Assembly: GCA_030847615.1 (NCBI GenBank)
Contig: JAUMIR010000005.1
Coordinates: forward strand, 84,168,492 to 84,232,491
Length of the DNA stretch: 64,000 nt
Direction of reading: 5' to 3'
Source of the DNA: Gambelia wislizenii
Taxonomy: Eukaryota > Chordata > Lepidosauria > Squamata > Crotaphytidae
Below, in pieces: positions 1-11,355 of the stretch. The position numbers and the translations under genes were made by a program. The first letter of the stretch is position 1; each line of letters begins with the position of its first letter. The notes under the pieces were generated by a model that was given only the letters and a program-made list of their open reading frames with translations, made no database searches and was not told where the DNA came from.

Positions 1-616
1 ACTATGTTGAGCCATGCTCTTGCTAAGCTTTTTGCTTTTAAACCAAAATCTTGTGAATAGTCTTTATTTTCTTGCTTCTTAGTTACAGAAAGAAGGCAAC
101 TCACTGAGGCTTTGATATCACTGTCTTTTGAAAGATGTCTGTTCAATTGTAAATTAGTAGTTAAAATGTAATTAAGAAAGTGAGGGTTTTCTCTGGTCCA
201 GTGTCCATTAAAAGCTTACTTATGCGGTTTGAGCCTGCTGTTAATTAATCCTTAGGTCCCACCACTACTCAACCTGTTTCCCAACTGCAGAAGTTTCCAT
301 GGTCTCCTAGTGAGGAGCAATTGGAGCATGAGTGGGTAATTCCACACTCTCTCCTTGTCCTGAGCGAGTTTTCACTGGCTAGGAGCTTGCCTCCTAGCTG
401 CTATTTTGGTGCTTAAAGTTTCCCTGTCATGGAGCTCATGCCATCAATCCTTACCTAGAAGCCCAACCTCATCAGAGCAGTTGTTCCCTTGGGGCTAGTT
501 GCTGCCCAGAGACCCATGTGCTTCTGCTTCACATCAGAACAGAGCTTATTGTATTGTTCATAAATGGGATAGTCTTCCCTCCCCCATTTTGAAGAAAGTC
601 ATACTCCTTCCTGTAG
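1..616. other. Unassigned AT-rich DNA
   Basis: I see no recognisable gene, transposon end or microsatellite in this stretch. Open frames are short and look like chance frames. Confidence 0.5.
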
Positions 617-617
617 T

Positions 618-694
618 GCAGAATCAACTGTAATCAACAGGAGTGTGGTGTAGAATCAACTGTAATCATCTGTGAGTGTACTGCAGAATCAAAA
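618..694. repeat. Short tandem repeat, unit about 32 bp, about 2.4 copies
   Basis: The motif TG(C/T)AGAATCAACTGTAATCA occurs at 618 and 649, and a third partial start (TGCAGAATCAA) lies at 682. The units differ by a few substitutions, so this is an old local duplication. Confidence 0.8.
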
Positions 695-1815
695 CATGAT
701 GGGATTTAAAAGAACCTGCAGGTGATGTAAAGCAAGGCAATTCCTCTGTATCTAGGATCCAAAGAGGGTAGTTTTTTGTGTATGCTATAGGCAGTAGCTA
801 CAAAGATTTGCTGTTCCGTAGGTTTCTGTATGCTAAGAAAAACCTTGGGCAGCACAATTCCATTTTTTCCAATTTCTATTTATATTACTTCAGAGGTATG
901 CACATTCTTAATGTAATTCTAGAACTGAAATCACTCCCAGAGTGAGAGGTAGAAAGTACAGAAAAAGTACTTTTTAAATAGACACTAATGCAATCATATG
1001 AGTCTCTGCCATCATTCATGCACTCATAATGTCCTAGATAGACTAATGCAATTATCTCCATGTGGGGCTGCCCTTGAGGTTGCCTTATTCTAGCTCCAGC
1101 TAGTATAAAAATTTTGTGGTCTGACAAGAATAAACGGAAGAAGGTATATTATACTTGTTTGAGCTCTGAATTTGCTGCTGACTGCAAAGAATGTCATTTC
1201 ACATGCATGCTATGAAATTGCTTTGTATTCTTAGTTCAGTGGGGAGCTGAACTTTTAGGGAAAGAGTTTGAAAGTTTATTTAAGATGTGGCCCATCTTTT
1301 CCAGATTGAGTTCATCTTCAGGCCTCACTCTTCTCCTACTTTGATCTCTCTCCATTTTCCTGGTGAATGTGATAAATTTATCTGGTGGTTGTGGCAGTGT
1401 GTGTGCATACATGTGCATGCACATGTATTCATGCTTCTGTGACTGCAGACACTGTTATTTAGTATTCCTCACCTTCCAATAGTTTGCGACATGGCCTACA
1501 ACTTCATTAAAAAGAACAATACAGAAAACATCCAACCTAAAAAAAATTCTTTTTGCAACAACAAAGCAAATTTAGAATTATTCTTACCATTCTTTTAAGA
1601 TGGCTTCAAAAGTCCCCCCCCCTTTAAAAAAGCAATAGAAAATTTAGTAAATGAACACACTCCATTGCTGGTTCTATCTTGAGGACATCTACAAAATAAT
1701 GGAAAATTTAGTATGAATAACAAGCCCCATTCATTTCAGTAGATCTATTCTAGGTAGAACTACCATTGAATTTAGGCCATTGATTTTAAATTTCTTTTAA
1801 TGTTTGCAGTTGTTG
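695..1815. other. Unassigned DNA
   Basis: No repeat family or gene is recognised here. The only structure seen is a 22-bp perfect palindrome at 1407-1428, listed separately. Homopolymer runs of A and C occur near 1540-1630. Confidence 0.5.
1407..1428. repeat. 22-bp perfect palindrome
   Basis: The core ACATGTGCATGCACATGT (1409-1426) is its own reverse complement, and the symmetry extends two bases on each side. It lies in a TG/CA-rich patch, so it may be a by-product of alternating purine-pyrimidine sequence. Confidence 0.85.
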
Positions 1816-2035
1816 CATGTCGACCCCCATATCCATGAGAGATATGTTCCAGCCCCCTGTGGATACCTGAAACAGTGGATAATAGGGAACCCTATTATTT
1901 TCAATTAGACGAATGCCAGAAGTTGACCATAGAATTGCATCAGTGGACCTAGAAATGCCTAGAGAGAGCATACTTTTTCAGATGTGAATAAGTGAAACTA
2001 TGGATACAGAATCCATGGATACAGGGGACGACCTG
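1816..2035. mobile_element. Tigger-like non-autonomous DNA transposon
   Basis: About 220 bp between imperfect terminal inverted repeats. The left end reads CATGTCGACCCCCATATCC. The right end, reverse-complemented, reads CAGGTCGTCCCCTGTATCC. A TA follows the right end, as expected for the mariner/Tigger target site, but the left TA is mutated. The interior phrases 'GTGGATACCTGAAACAGTGGATAA' and 'CCTAGAAATGCCTAGA' recur in the copies at 15090 and 15468. No transposase frame is present. The superfamily call rests on the CAG ends and TA target seen in the better copies. Confidence 0.75.
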
Positions 2036-2468
2036 TATATGAAAGTCATTAGAAACAGTGCTAGACTAATCGACAAGGGATGGAAAACTTGTGGGGCACC
2101 AAAACCAGGAAAATCCCTTTTCCATAAGGTGGATACTAGAGAATTAAATGTTTCCCATTTATTCTTGACAGAAATTGAAATAAATAATCCATTTATTTGT
2201 TCTCTGGGTAATTCAAGGTGAGATGGTTTTTTTTAAAAAAAATAGAAAATCAGGTTGTACAAGGTGAACAAAAAATACTGTACGAACACATGCCTTTACC
2301 AAAGACATGTCTTTTTCTGCATATTCTACTGCAAATTAGGCATAGAAAGTACAGTACCAATCATGGCAAGTGTCTAAAATCACCATAGATTACATAGGTT
2401 TTCACAGATTATATGGAACTCTGCACAGACCTCCCCTTAGTCTATGCAGATTGTTGTGGGGGGGAACC
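2036..2468. other. Unassigned DNA
   Basis: Nothing recognised apart from an A/T homopolymer stretch near 2227-2245. Confidence 0.45.
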
Positions 2469-3117
2469 TTGGGCTTGTCTTCACGGTCAAAATAATAATA
2501 ATAAAATTTGCTTGGAATCCTACCTGTCTTAATGGCATTCTGCATCAGATCACAGTATGTGGAAGGAGGGGGGCCAAATCCACCATAAACTCCATGAGGA
2601 AAGCCTCTGTGCATTTCCTATATTTTTAAAAAAGCTCAGGGAAGGACGTGCGTTGTTGCTCTTTTGGACAATTGGATTCACATTCAATCGCATTTGTGAT
2701 AAAAGCAAAAGTGGAAGCTGATTGGTCAGATGTGGACAAGGGGTGGAGCTTGCTAACAAGGCAAGTTCCCAGAACCACCATCTTGGATTTTTGCTTTAGC
2801 GAGTGAGTGCTCAGGCAACAAAACAGCCTTTTTCTTTTCTTTTTAAAATGTATTTAGGTTGAATATTAAGATTTAGCACATTAGATATGCTTTTTTTAAA
2901 AAAAAAATACTGTTCACCAGCGACAGCAACCAGTGACAATAAAAACGTGAGTAATTCACTCATGCCTGCCATCTTGATTTGCAGGTCTGTCCATTGTAGA
3001 CAATTTTGCAATTTTGCAAAATTTTGTCAGAAAACCATTAAGACAGATAGAAGCTGCTTCGAATTTATGTTAGTGTGCATCAATCCACATTTTCCCCCCT
3101 CATATAGACAGGTCCAA
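2469..3117. mobile_element. Family-B inverted-repeat DNA element (MITE-like)
   Basis: The left end TTGGGCTTGTCTTCACGG is matched by the reverse complement of the right end (TTTGGACCTGTCTATATG). The interior block at 2700-2775 (GGAAGCTGATTGGTCAG, then GGAGCTTGCTAACAAGG and a 'CCATCTTGGA' patch) is related, in opposite orientation, to 28480-28560, and more distantly to 11640-11700 and 32400-32490. That makes it a dispersed family of roughly 600-bp elements. No transposase is encoded. Boundaries are good to about 5 bp and no target duplication is clear. Confidence 0.6.
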
Positions 3118-4480
3118 AGTGTTTCCGTTCTTACTCCTGCGATGGTCACTGTCAAAAGGGTCAGCTTTCCTTGGTGAGGTGCCTCATCATGTTCAGAAAT
3201 AGAAATTTACTGAGGATGAGTGTTTCATCAGTATTTTTTTTTCTTTTCTGTGTTCTTTACATCTTGATGGGAACATACTTTACAGGGCCTCTGGTGGAGA
3301 TCTTAATACTCGGGCAGGTTCATAAAAAATTGACTACTGGTAAAGGAAACACTCTCACTGTTTTTTCCCCCCAAATCTTTTTATTTTAATTTTCAGTAGC
3401 AAGATTGGAAATAATAACAACACAATTATGAGCAGCCAGTCATTATTTTATCATTTTGTATTAATTGTAATAATGTTAGTCATGATGAACGTAATGCACT
3501 GTTAATGTGGATTTTGAATGTGCTTCCGCAAAAAGTACATTTTAATGTTACCATTTTGTTCATGTTCAATTATTGTAAAGTGTTGCTGAATTAACAAGAT
3601 CTACTTAGTCTTAATCACTACTCATCTCACTTTGCGGCACAGACATTTTTGCTTATGAGGGCCCTCCAGAGTAGAATGAGACAGGTAATTTGCAATATAT
3701 TGACATTTTTAAAAATAGCAAAATCACACCTAGCCGTGTGCTGTATCCCATGTACAACACACCTCTCAGACCATGTTTTTATGCTCTTACAATTACCTTT
3801 TCATTCTAGGTTTGGCAGGTCCTTCAGATGGCATTGTCTCCATTCTCATAAAGCCCAGTCAGCATGACCAGTACTTAGAGGTGAAAGGTTTTCTAGAAGG
3901 CTGCATTTTATCCATCCATGCTTTTGTGCATGGAGCCTCTGTATCAACCACCACTCATTAATATCAAAAATATTTGATATTAACAATAGGCCTTTTGTTC
4001 CCCCATTACTGCCTCCAAATGGTCTGGAGTCCAGATGGGCACACTGACCTATTGCTGCAGCTGCTGCCAACTCCCTTGCTGTTTCACAAGGCAGGAAGCC
4101 AGCCTGCAACATGTGAATAAGGCCCCCTGCATATGACCAACCTGTGGGACTTTCTCCTGCCTTCTAGGAGAGCAAGGCAGACCAGGAACTACAGTGAGGA
4201 CTATCCTGCCATGACAGCATCCTGTGGGGCCTGATCCGTTCCCTCCTGGTGGCAATGGATTAAAAGGTATTTTGAAAAACCCAGTAAAGAGCTCTGCCCT
4301 ACCTTCCTCCAGTCTCAGCCTGGTATCTGCCCTGGGGTGGTGAGGACTGCCTGGGGGTTGAACAAGGCAAATGACCTGCATTGTCAGGACTGCAGGGTTC
4401 TAAGACACAGACAAGATGGGGTATATTGCCCATCTAGACAAGTCCTAAATCAAAAATCTAAGGTTTACAGTGATTATGGA
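3118..4480. other. Unassigned DNA
   Basis: No gene or repeat family recognised. Open frames here lack any recognisable motif. Confidence 0.45.
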
Positions 4481-4538
4481 GTTTTTATATTGTAAGCCAC
4501 CCCGATTGCGTTGCATAGGGGCGGGATAGAAATAAAAT

Positions 4539-4575
<37 letters not shown>

Positions 4576-4591
4576 ATTATTATTATTATTA
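4481..4591 (+). mobile_element. L2/CR1-like 3' tail with (ATT)n
   Basis: The text TGTAAGCCACCCCGATTGCG followed by GGGGCGGGATAGAAATAAAA is the classic 3' end shared by L2-type LINEs and their SINEs. It runs into an (ATT)n microsatellite at 4538-4590. The same tail is seen at 63115-63205 and, more diverged, at 24190-24296. How far the element extends upstream cannot be decided. Confidence 0.7.
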
Positions 4592-5328
4592 CAGTCATTG
4601 CTGTCCCAAGCAGAATATTCCCATTGAATCAATAGTTCAATACATAGAGTTGACTCACCAGTCAAAAATTGATTCAAATGGGTCTACTCTAGTTGGGACT
4701 AGCAACTGGATTTAGGCCTGTGGTCACGTGAGAGGAGTCCCTCTATGTAGAAGTGCATGTTATACAAAGCATTTTAGTATTTGGGAAATTTCAGGCCCAT
4801 TTTTATTCAATGATTAAGGTTCCTATTAACTGGTTTACTTTCACATCTACAGTTCCTAGGAGCACTGACTCCATAATCAATATAATCTCTTAAGAGCCAC
4901 ACTTTCAAAATCAGCTGGAGAAAATTGTCAATTATGGGTTTGGAGATTTGATAGATTGTATAAGATGCAATTATGTCATTAACAAATTATCCAGTTATCA
5001 AGCTATTTCATTGTGCTAATAAGTGAAAAACTCAGTGCTGATTATTGAAATTGAAAGAGAGAGACTAATATGATGTAAGGAATATCCTGTTAATTTAAGT
5101 GAATCTTGCAGAGTTAACCTTTAGAACTATAGCACCACTAGGGACTAACAAGGTACTGTTTCCAATCACTTAAAGCAAATGTTAGAAAATGAGTAGCTGA
5201 TGAATTAATTATGTTTATTGTTTCTTAATTGATGAAGAGTGTAGGCAGTGGGACCCATATAGCAGATGTTCAATAACCTTATATATTCCTTTATTTCATA
5301 TTTCATGTCTACATCAGATGTTCAATAA

Positions 5329-5372
<44 letters not shown>

Positions 5373-6104
5373 CTATAAGAGCAAACATTTTATGTCCCAT
5401 AATGCAGATACACACTGATCATAGTATTCTGAAGGCTGATCAAAAACTGGCCAGGTAAAGATAATTGCAGCTCCACCTATTATTGGGCTAAATCAATGTA
5501 TAGACTGTCTGGTACATTTTATACAGTGGTCTACACTTTGCAGAAGCTCATTATATCCTTCCATAAAAACTAATTCATGCTTCTGCCTATCATTTTCTAT
5601 ATCCTGGAAACACAATTTCAACACTCTCCTGTCAAATTCAACAGTCAAATCACATAGCAAAGATATTAAAGTGGTGTCCTTTCTAACTGCTCTCTAGCTC
5701 TCTAATACTCCCACTAAGAAGTTTAATCTAATTCAGAATATTTTTCCCCTTGACAGTGGCTAGCAGATATCTAGCCAGATGTTCAGTAAGTCCATAAACA
5801 GGTCTTGAAAGAAATATCTCTCCCCTGTTTTTCTATGTAAAAGCAATGAAAATGTGAGGCATCTTTTATCAGTTGAGATCTTAGATAAATCTAGACTGAA
5901 GATGTCTGCATCTGTCCAGTTCGATTTTGTTAAGGCAGTATTATGCATTGCCATTGGAACATGGATTCTAACAATGATAAAGAAAACCTAAAACCCTTTT
6001 GGAAGGACCAGCTTTACATTTATTTGTCTTGAGAATATCGCATCAACTTTTGAACTGCTTATTCACAGCATTCACATTATGTCCTACGAAGTTAAATGGG
6101 TCAT
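4592..6104. other. Unassigned DNA with one local duplication
   Basis: No gene recognised. A 52-bp-period duplication (CAGATGTTCAATAACC at 5263 and 5315) ends in an (AT)n run at 5331-5370, given separately. Confidence 0.45.
5331..5370. repeat. (AT)n microsatellite
   Basis: Twenty uninterrupted AT units, directly after the second copy of the 16-bp repeat at 5315-5330. Confidence 0.95.
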
Positions 6105-6282
6105 GTTGTTGTATGTCTTCAAGTCATTTCCATCTTTAGTGAACCTAAGGCAAGCCTATCACAGAGTTTTCTCAGCAATATTTGTTCTAATGGGATTTGC
6201 CATTCCTCTGGGGCTAAGAGAGTGTGACTTGTTGAACATCACCCTGTGGCTTTGCATGATCAAACAGGGGTTCAAACCTTAG
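6105..6282 (-). mobile_element. Sauria-type tRNA-derived SINE, reverse orientation
   Basis: Read on the minus strand it carries a tRNA box-B-like element (GGTTTGAACCC, 6269-6279). A body with 'CACTCTCTTAGCCCCAGAGG' and 'CTGTGATAGGCTTGCCTTAG' follows, then a tail of 'GACTTGAAGACATACAACAAC'. This is the known architecture of squamate Sauria SINEs, whose 3' part derives from Bov-B LINEs. The better matching copy is at 43830-43978. Box A was not located, so the 5' end is uncertain. Confidence 0.75.
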
Positions 6283-6689
6283 TTTTCAACATAAATACAA
6301 ATTTAAAACACTGTTACTATGTGTAAGATACATGTAGAACCAGGATGGTGTAGTGGGTTGAATTTATGAGGAAGATCATTACCTTCTGAATTGTCAGTTA
6401 TAACAGGGAAATAAACAGCAGCTATGGGTGAGAATGTAGAAAGTTTATTGAAGAGAATTGGAAATAGAATCTGGGAGGGGAATGTTTGATGGGGAAAACA
6501 GATATGTTTCAATGAATTGAGGCATTTTACTTTGTTTGTTTGTGTGTGTGTGCGTGTGTGCACGTGTGGCATGTCACACAAAGTAATGCCTTTCAAAGTT
6601 TACAAGGGAAAGCAGTGTGAGTCTTTAAAACCCCAAGAGTTTAGCTGTACCTTAAAGAATAGCAACTTTTGGGTTTGCCTTCCAGATGT
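6283..6689. other. Mostly unassigned; possible SINE head at 6340-6405
   Basis: The text ACCAGGATGGTGTAGTGGGT at about 6340 resembles the tRNA-like head of lizard SINEs on the plus strand, but no body or tail follows. A TG-rich run lies at 6535-6570. The rest is unassigned. Confidence 0.4.
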
Positions 6690-6955
6690 AAGCTGACTGG
6701 GATACAACCCAGTTTATGGGTTCTCCCTGGGGTTCAAGTATTTTACCCAAGGGAAGTTGGGGAGGGGTTTTTGGAATTGACCTCCTGCCACAACAATTCC
6801 CCCATTAGGTTGCTCCCCATTGCAGATCTCTCAGAAAGGGGTTAAATAGGTTATAGCTAAATAAAAGTGGCCCTTTATATCCCAGCTACATGTGTGGTCT
6901 CTTTATTTGTGTTTGGTCTCCTTAGTCCTGCATCTGCCATCAATATGTTCCAAAT
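6690..6955 (+). mobile_element. LTR-like retroelement fragment (plus strand)
   Basis: This segment matches, in opposite orientation, 49796-50040 over shared blocks. They are 'GGTTCTCCCTGGGGTTCA', 'GGTTATAGCTAAATAAAAGT', 'TGTGTGGTCTCTTTATTTGT' and 'CCTGCATCT'. An AATAAA polyadenylation signal inside a repeated segment is typical of LTR R regions. No flanking primer-binding site, polypurine tract or coding domain is recognised, so LTR status is inferred. It could be the 3' end of another retroelement. Confidence 0.5.
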
Positions 6956-7289
6956 TATGAATAGAGTTTGAATAAGGCTTCTCATTGGGGAAGTAAATTG
7001 CTAAAATTCGTTGTTGCTTCCTTAAAGAAGAAAATCAGTTATGGATTACATCCCAGTTCTTTTTCTTTTTAATAGTTTAACATGACAAAGCAAGTTAAAC
7101 TAAGCTATTTTCTGATTATTTTTAAAAAAATCCATATCCAAAGGAAATCACACCTTGCTTTCTCCCCATAGTTTCTCCCTTTACTTTCTTTTGCATCTTT
7201 CTCTATGAATCTTACGGCAGTCACTTTCAGGGGCTTCCTATGATACTATCATGGATGTCTACACTTCTGCCATCACTTTTGCTGATGTT
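6956..7289. other. Unassigned DNA
   Basis: Nothing recognised. Confidence 0.4.
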
Positions 7290-7516
7290 GTTGATTTATT
7301 TGTACCTTACCAGCCACTTTTCCTGGTTCTCCCAGTTCTCCCAATTCTCCCAATTCTCCCAATTAATGTTGTCTAGAAGTTTGTAAGGTAGGTTTGCTTA
7401 GAGGTAGTGATGACAAATGGTTACCTGGTGAAATCCATGACCCAAAGCAGAGATTTGAACTTGGCATTCTTCATTGAAGTTAAGCATTTTAAACATTGCA
7501 CTATACTGGCTCTTTC
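7290..7516 (-). mobile_element. tRNA-derived SINE, reverse orientation, with 9-bp minisatellite
   Basis: On the minus strand the head reads AGCCAGTATAGTGCAATG and a box-B-like AAGTTCAAATCT follows. Next comes a body resembling the 'gggtgaccttgggcaagtca' region of reptile SINEs, and then a tail of AAATCAACAAC. Within it, on the plus strand, the 9-mer TTCTCCCA(A/G) is repeated four times at about 7327-7362. The copy is diverged. Confidence 0.6.
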
Positions 7517-8622
7517 AGAAGAATGGTTACTATAAAAATAGCATTAAGGCTCAAACATAGCGGTAGAGGGAAAGCATCAACAATTAATGTTCTTAATTTG
7601 CACAATCTGTTTGAAAAAATATAGAAATTAGCTTGAAATTCATTTATATATTGGATTTTCAGAACTGGAACATAGAAATTCTATACTCTGTTATGAATAC
7701 TCCAATACCGAAAGATCTGGCTGGTTGCCTGTTGTTTCACAGGCTCAATTTACATTATTAGCTTGAGTGTGAAATACTCTAAATGGTTTAAGGCCCAGCT
7801 GTTTAAGGGACTGCCTGTCTCATTAACAACATGGTCAGTTATTAAGATTTCAGGATAAATCTTCATTTGCCCAGGCCAATGCCAGGGAGGTCTTTCTCCT
7901 ATATCATCCCCTATTCTGGAACAGAGTCCCTTCTTGTGGTTGGTCTCCACTTTCTCTGGATACAGCATGACAGTCAAGGCACATCTTTTAAAAAGCTTTT
8001 ACAACTGTGTTTCACATCTGAAAAGCTTTTAGGAAAGAGAAGCAAATGGGCCATTTCTGTCCACAGTGATTCCCCACCACCACCACCACCTTTTCTTCCA
8101 TTTTACTTGTATCAAGCAATCAATCCTGGATCAAGTAGCAGTATGGGGGAAAGTTGTTCGGCTTGTTCTGCTGAAATGATTATCTGAGCACAGCCTGTGA
8201 AAAATACTGAAACTTAGGTTGTTCCATAGGCCTGTAGAAATATGAAAAAAAGCTATTTCTGTGCAGCTGTCTATACAAGCAATATGCATTCCAGAATGTA
8301 GCTAATGAAGTATTTTGAAGATACTTCTGATGTAATGGATTGCTCCAGAACAGTGAGATAAACAGGGGTGAAACTTGTCTAAATATAACATCCATTCTCT
8401 ACATTATTGATGTTCATGTTAGTAATTTTTGAGGTGAAAAGGTGAGAGCTTGCAGGTGACACATTAAAATTGTAACAAAACATTTTTTTTTAAGTAAGGC
8501 CTTTTTCTATAAAATAACATAATGACTGGTGGCATCATGATTTCATAAGAGGCAACATTTCCTACTACTTAAAAAAACATTGCAACGGGGCATTTTGGAG
8601 GATTTATCAGTCATTTTTTTCA
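7517..8622. other. Unassigned DNA
   Basis: No gene or repeat family recognised. A short (CCA)n run is at 8074-8090. Confidence 0.4.
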
Positions 8623-8632
8623 TTAAGGATTA

Positions 8633-9618
8633 TGATGCTGCCCTTGTTGCCCACACAGAAGCAGCTCTGCAGCGCCTAACATCCTGCTTCGCAACAGCTG
8701 CAGAGCTGTTTGGGCTGGAAGTCAACCTGAAGAAAACGGAAGTTCTTTACCAGCCTGCACCACAGGATGAACACCACCATCCCCACATTACCGTCGGCAA
8801 ATCTGTGCTCAAGTCCATTCAGCAGTTCACCTACTTGGGAAGCATCGTCTCCTCAGATGCCAAGATTGACAAAGAGATCGATCACAGATTAGCAAAGGCA
8901 TATAGCGCATTTGGAAGACTTCACAAAAGAGTCTGGAGTAAGAAACACCTGAGGCGAAGCACAAAAATCAGTGTGTATAGAGCCATTGTACTGTCTATTC
9001 TCCTTTATGGATCTGAAACATGGGTCACCTATCGCCAACACTTGCGACTCCTCGAACGCTTCCGTCAGTGCTGTTTATGCCCAATCCTAAATATACACTG
9101 GACTGACTATGTGACAAATGTTGCTGTCCTTGAGCAAACAGGGATCACCAGCATTGAGGCCATGATATTGAGAACACAGCTGCGCTGGGCAGGGCACGTT
9201 TCTAGGATGGAGGACCATCGCCTCCCAAAAATAGTACTCTACAATGAACTCGCCATGGGTCAGCATAAGAGGGGCACTCCAAAGAAGCGATACAAGGACT
9301 CCCTGAAACAACATCTCAGGCTCGGCCAAATTGATCACCAACAATGGTCCACCTTGGCCTCACATCGGGAGGCATGGAGACGCACTATCCACAATGCTGC
9401 AGCCTTATTTGAGAACTCACGCTGAACAAGTCTTGAAGAGAAACAACAACGCAGAAAGAATCACAACCCGGAAACATCACCCAAGGAGACCTTCTGCTGT
9501 GCTTTCTGCAAACGGACTTGTTTATCTTGGATTGGCCTTTCTAGTCATCAGCGCACTTGCAGAAAGCGTGGGATGAGTCCTTCCTGAATCTTCGTTTGTG
9601 AAGAAAAGCCAGAGAGAT
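8633..9618 (+). pseudogene. 5'-truncated RTE-like LINE: RT tail plus C2HC finger
   Basis: This is the 3' part of a non-LTR retrotransposon polyprotein (endonuclease-reverse transcriptase). The frame covers the end of the RT palm from the YADD motif's last residues (DAALVAHTEA). It goes on through GLEVNLKKTE and FTYLGS to the thumb-like region (LRWAGHVSRMEDHRLPK) and REAWRRTIHNAAALFENSR. A TGA at about 9423 interrupts it where the sister copy at 23085 has CGA, i.e. a CpG-to-TpG change. The same frame then continues to a C-x2-C-x12-H-x3-C finger (CAFC...HQRTC) and a stop near 9590. The element ends in GAAAAGCCAGAGAGA. It is flanked by a near-perfect 10-bp duplication, TTAAG(G/A)ATTA, at 8623-8632 and 9619-9628. 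RTE/Bov-B clade membership is inferred from overall motif style. The endonuclease and most of the RT are missing. Confidence 0.9.
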
Positions 9619-9628
9619 TTAAGAATTA

Positions 9629-10445
9629 ACCATTAAATTGAAAATTAATATAATAGCAATGTGTTATTGCTGTGTTACCCATAAAATAATCAGCTACTTT
9701 ATCAGCTAAATGAAGTGCTACATTTAAAAAAAAAATTACTAAGCAACCAACATTTTAAGATAACATTCCAATCTCTGAAAACATTACATAAAGTGACTTT
9801 TGCATTATAATTTATAAATGCTATAATGGTTTTAATGAATTTTCTGAAACTGTTTGCCATTTGACACATTAGTGGAAACCATTGTGTTGATGTTCTCCAG
9901 AATCTGAGATGTAATGATCTGACTATGCAGAGCATCTTTTATTACTGAAGAAAGGATGTGAACATTTCCGCACCCATCATTACTCCCATCTGGAGCCACT
10001 ATAGCACTTGATCATTTGTTCAACCAGATAGATTATAAACCAACTGATGAGGAATGATTAGACACCCTTTGCTCTAAATAAAGCATACTTCAACCTTTAA
10101 AGCCTGTGACTGCTGCTTTGCCCTGCTCCCTGTGTCTGAGTGATAAACATTTGTTGGGATAATATTGGCCTTGGCTTCTCTTTACATTGTGAAAAATACA
10201 GTATATATTCTTATCCCTTTCAGCTGTGAACTACCAACTGTGCTAAATTATTTGTGGTGATGGTTTAATATCTGATCCTATCCAACAGCAAACACAAACT
10301 AACAATAGTTTCAAAGTTGCATTTTTTATTTTTATTTTTTTGCAAGCAGAATCCTGCATACAACTATCTAGAGGGTGACTTACAACAAACTTTTAGATTT
10401 TTTTTTTTTTTTGGTGAAGTTAAATTGATTTTACTCAGACAATAT
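9629..10445. other. Unassigned DNA
   Basis: No gene or known repeat recognised; T-rich runs near 10395-10412. Confidence 0.4.
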
Positions 10446-10649
10446 CACACTACGCTATTATAGCACAACTATTCCACTTTAACTGCTATGGCTGCCTCCT
10501 GTGGAATCCTGAGATTTGCAGTTTGGGGGGGGGCATTGAGAATTCTCATCCAAAGTTCTTAGGCCTCACAAAACTACAAACCCCACAATTCCACAGGAGG
10601 CAGCCGCAGCAATTAAAGTAGAATAAACGCACTATAACAGTGAAGCGTG
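10446..10649. mobile_element. Palindromic MITE of a common squamate type
   Basis: A fold-back of about 200 bp. The left arm starts CACACTACGCTATTATAG and contains GGCTGCCTCCTGTGGAATCC. The right arm contains the complement (CCACAGGAGGCAGCC) and ends CACTATAACAGTGAAGCGTG. The central block 'TTTGCAGTTTGGG' / 'AACTACAAACCCC' is also complementary. The same design occurs at 37321-37577, and a single arm at 54796-54866. It is probably a hAT-type MITE; the superfamily is inferred. Confidence 0.75.
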
Positions 10650-11355
10650 CCAAAATGACCTACTCCAGTATTTTGGAGATAATAAGTAAATGGTACTCTG
10701 CACCAAAAAATGAATGGTGTTAGTGATTGTTTTGTTACTCCATAAAAGACTATCTTTACGCCCCTGTTATTTCAAAAAATAAAATAAAATAAAATGTTTT
10801 AGGTTAACAGCTAGAGCTTGGAAGTAAGGAGTTTCAAGTAATGCAGTAACTTGTAACTAGTTAATGGGGATTTAGGAGGGTGTACTGAAGCTACATTGAA
10901 ACTGTAATGTATAGCTGAGTAAGAGAAAAGTTACTTTTTATATATTTTAAATATATACTGAAATGACTAACAGTTTTAATTACTTTCAGAAGTTACTTTT
11001 AGATGACCATTTTACAGGATTTCCTCAAGTATTATGCCATTGAGGGGTTTTTCCTCCCTACATCAGTAACATAAATTAAAGGAAAAGCTATGAGTAGTGC
11101 TAGAAGTATGTCTGTGGGAACAGATTTGTGAATGAGCACACATAAACATAGTTGTGAGTAAAAACATAAACATAGTTGTGAGTGGAATCTTTTTTCATTT
11201 AGAGGTGTTTTTTTAAAAAAAACTAGAATCTCAAAACAAAAAAGAACACAAAACATCCAGATGCAAGGATGTAGAAGTTAATGTGTCTTGAAATTAAATA
11301 ATGTTTACCAGAACTAAGCAGCACTCACAGTCCTTTCACACAAAAACCACTCATA
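10650..11355. other. Unassigned DNA with a 24-bp tandem duplication
   Basis: No gene recognised. ACATAAACATAGTTGTGAGT occurs at 11140 and again at 11164. An (AAAAT)n run lies at 10777-10796. Confidence 0.45.

Noticed and set aside
6340..6410. Possible tRNA gene
   Set aside because: Only a box-A-like phrase is present; no cloverleaf can be drawn and the text matches a SINE head.
7327..7362. Regularly spaced repeats considered as a CRISPR-like array
   Set aside because: Units are 9 bp with no spacers; it is a minisatellite, and the DNA is vertebrate.
9331..9576. Separate 81-codon frame with recurrent copies at 20243 and 22991
   Set aside because: It is an out-of-frame shadow of the LINE RT tail; the correct frame gives the REAWRRT and C2HC finger segments.
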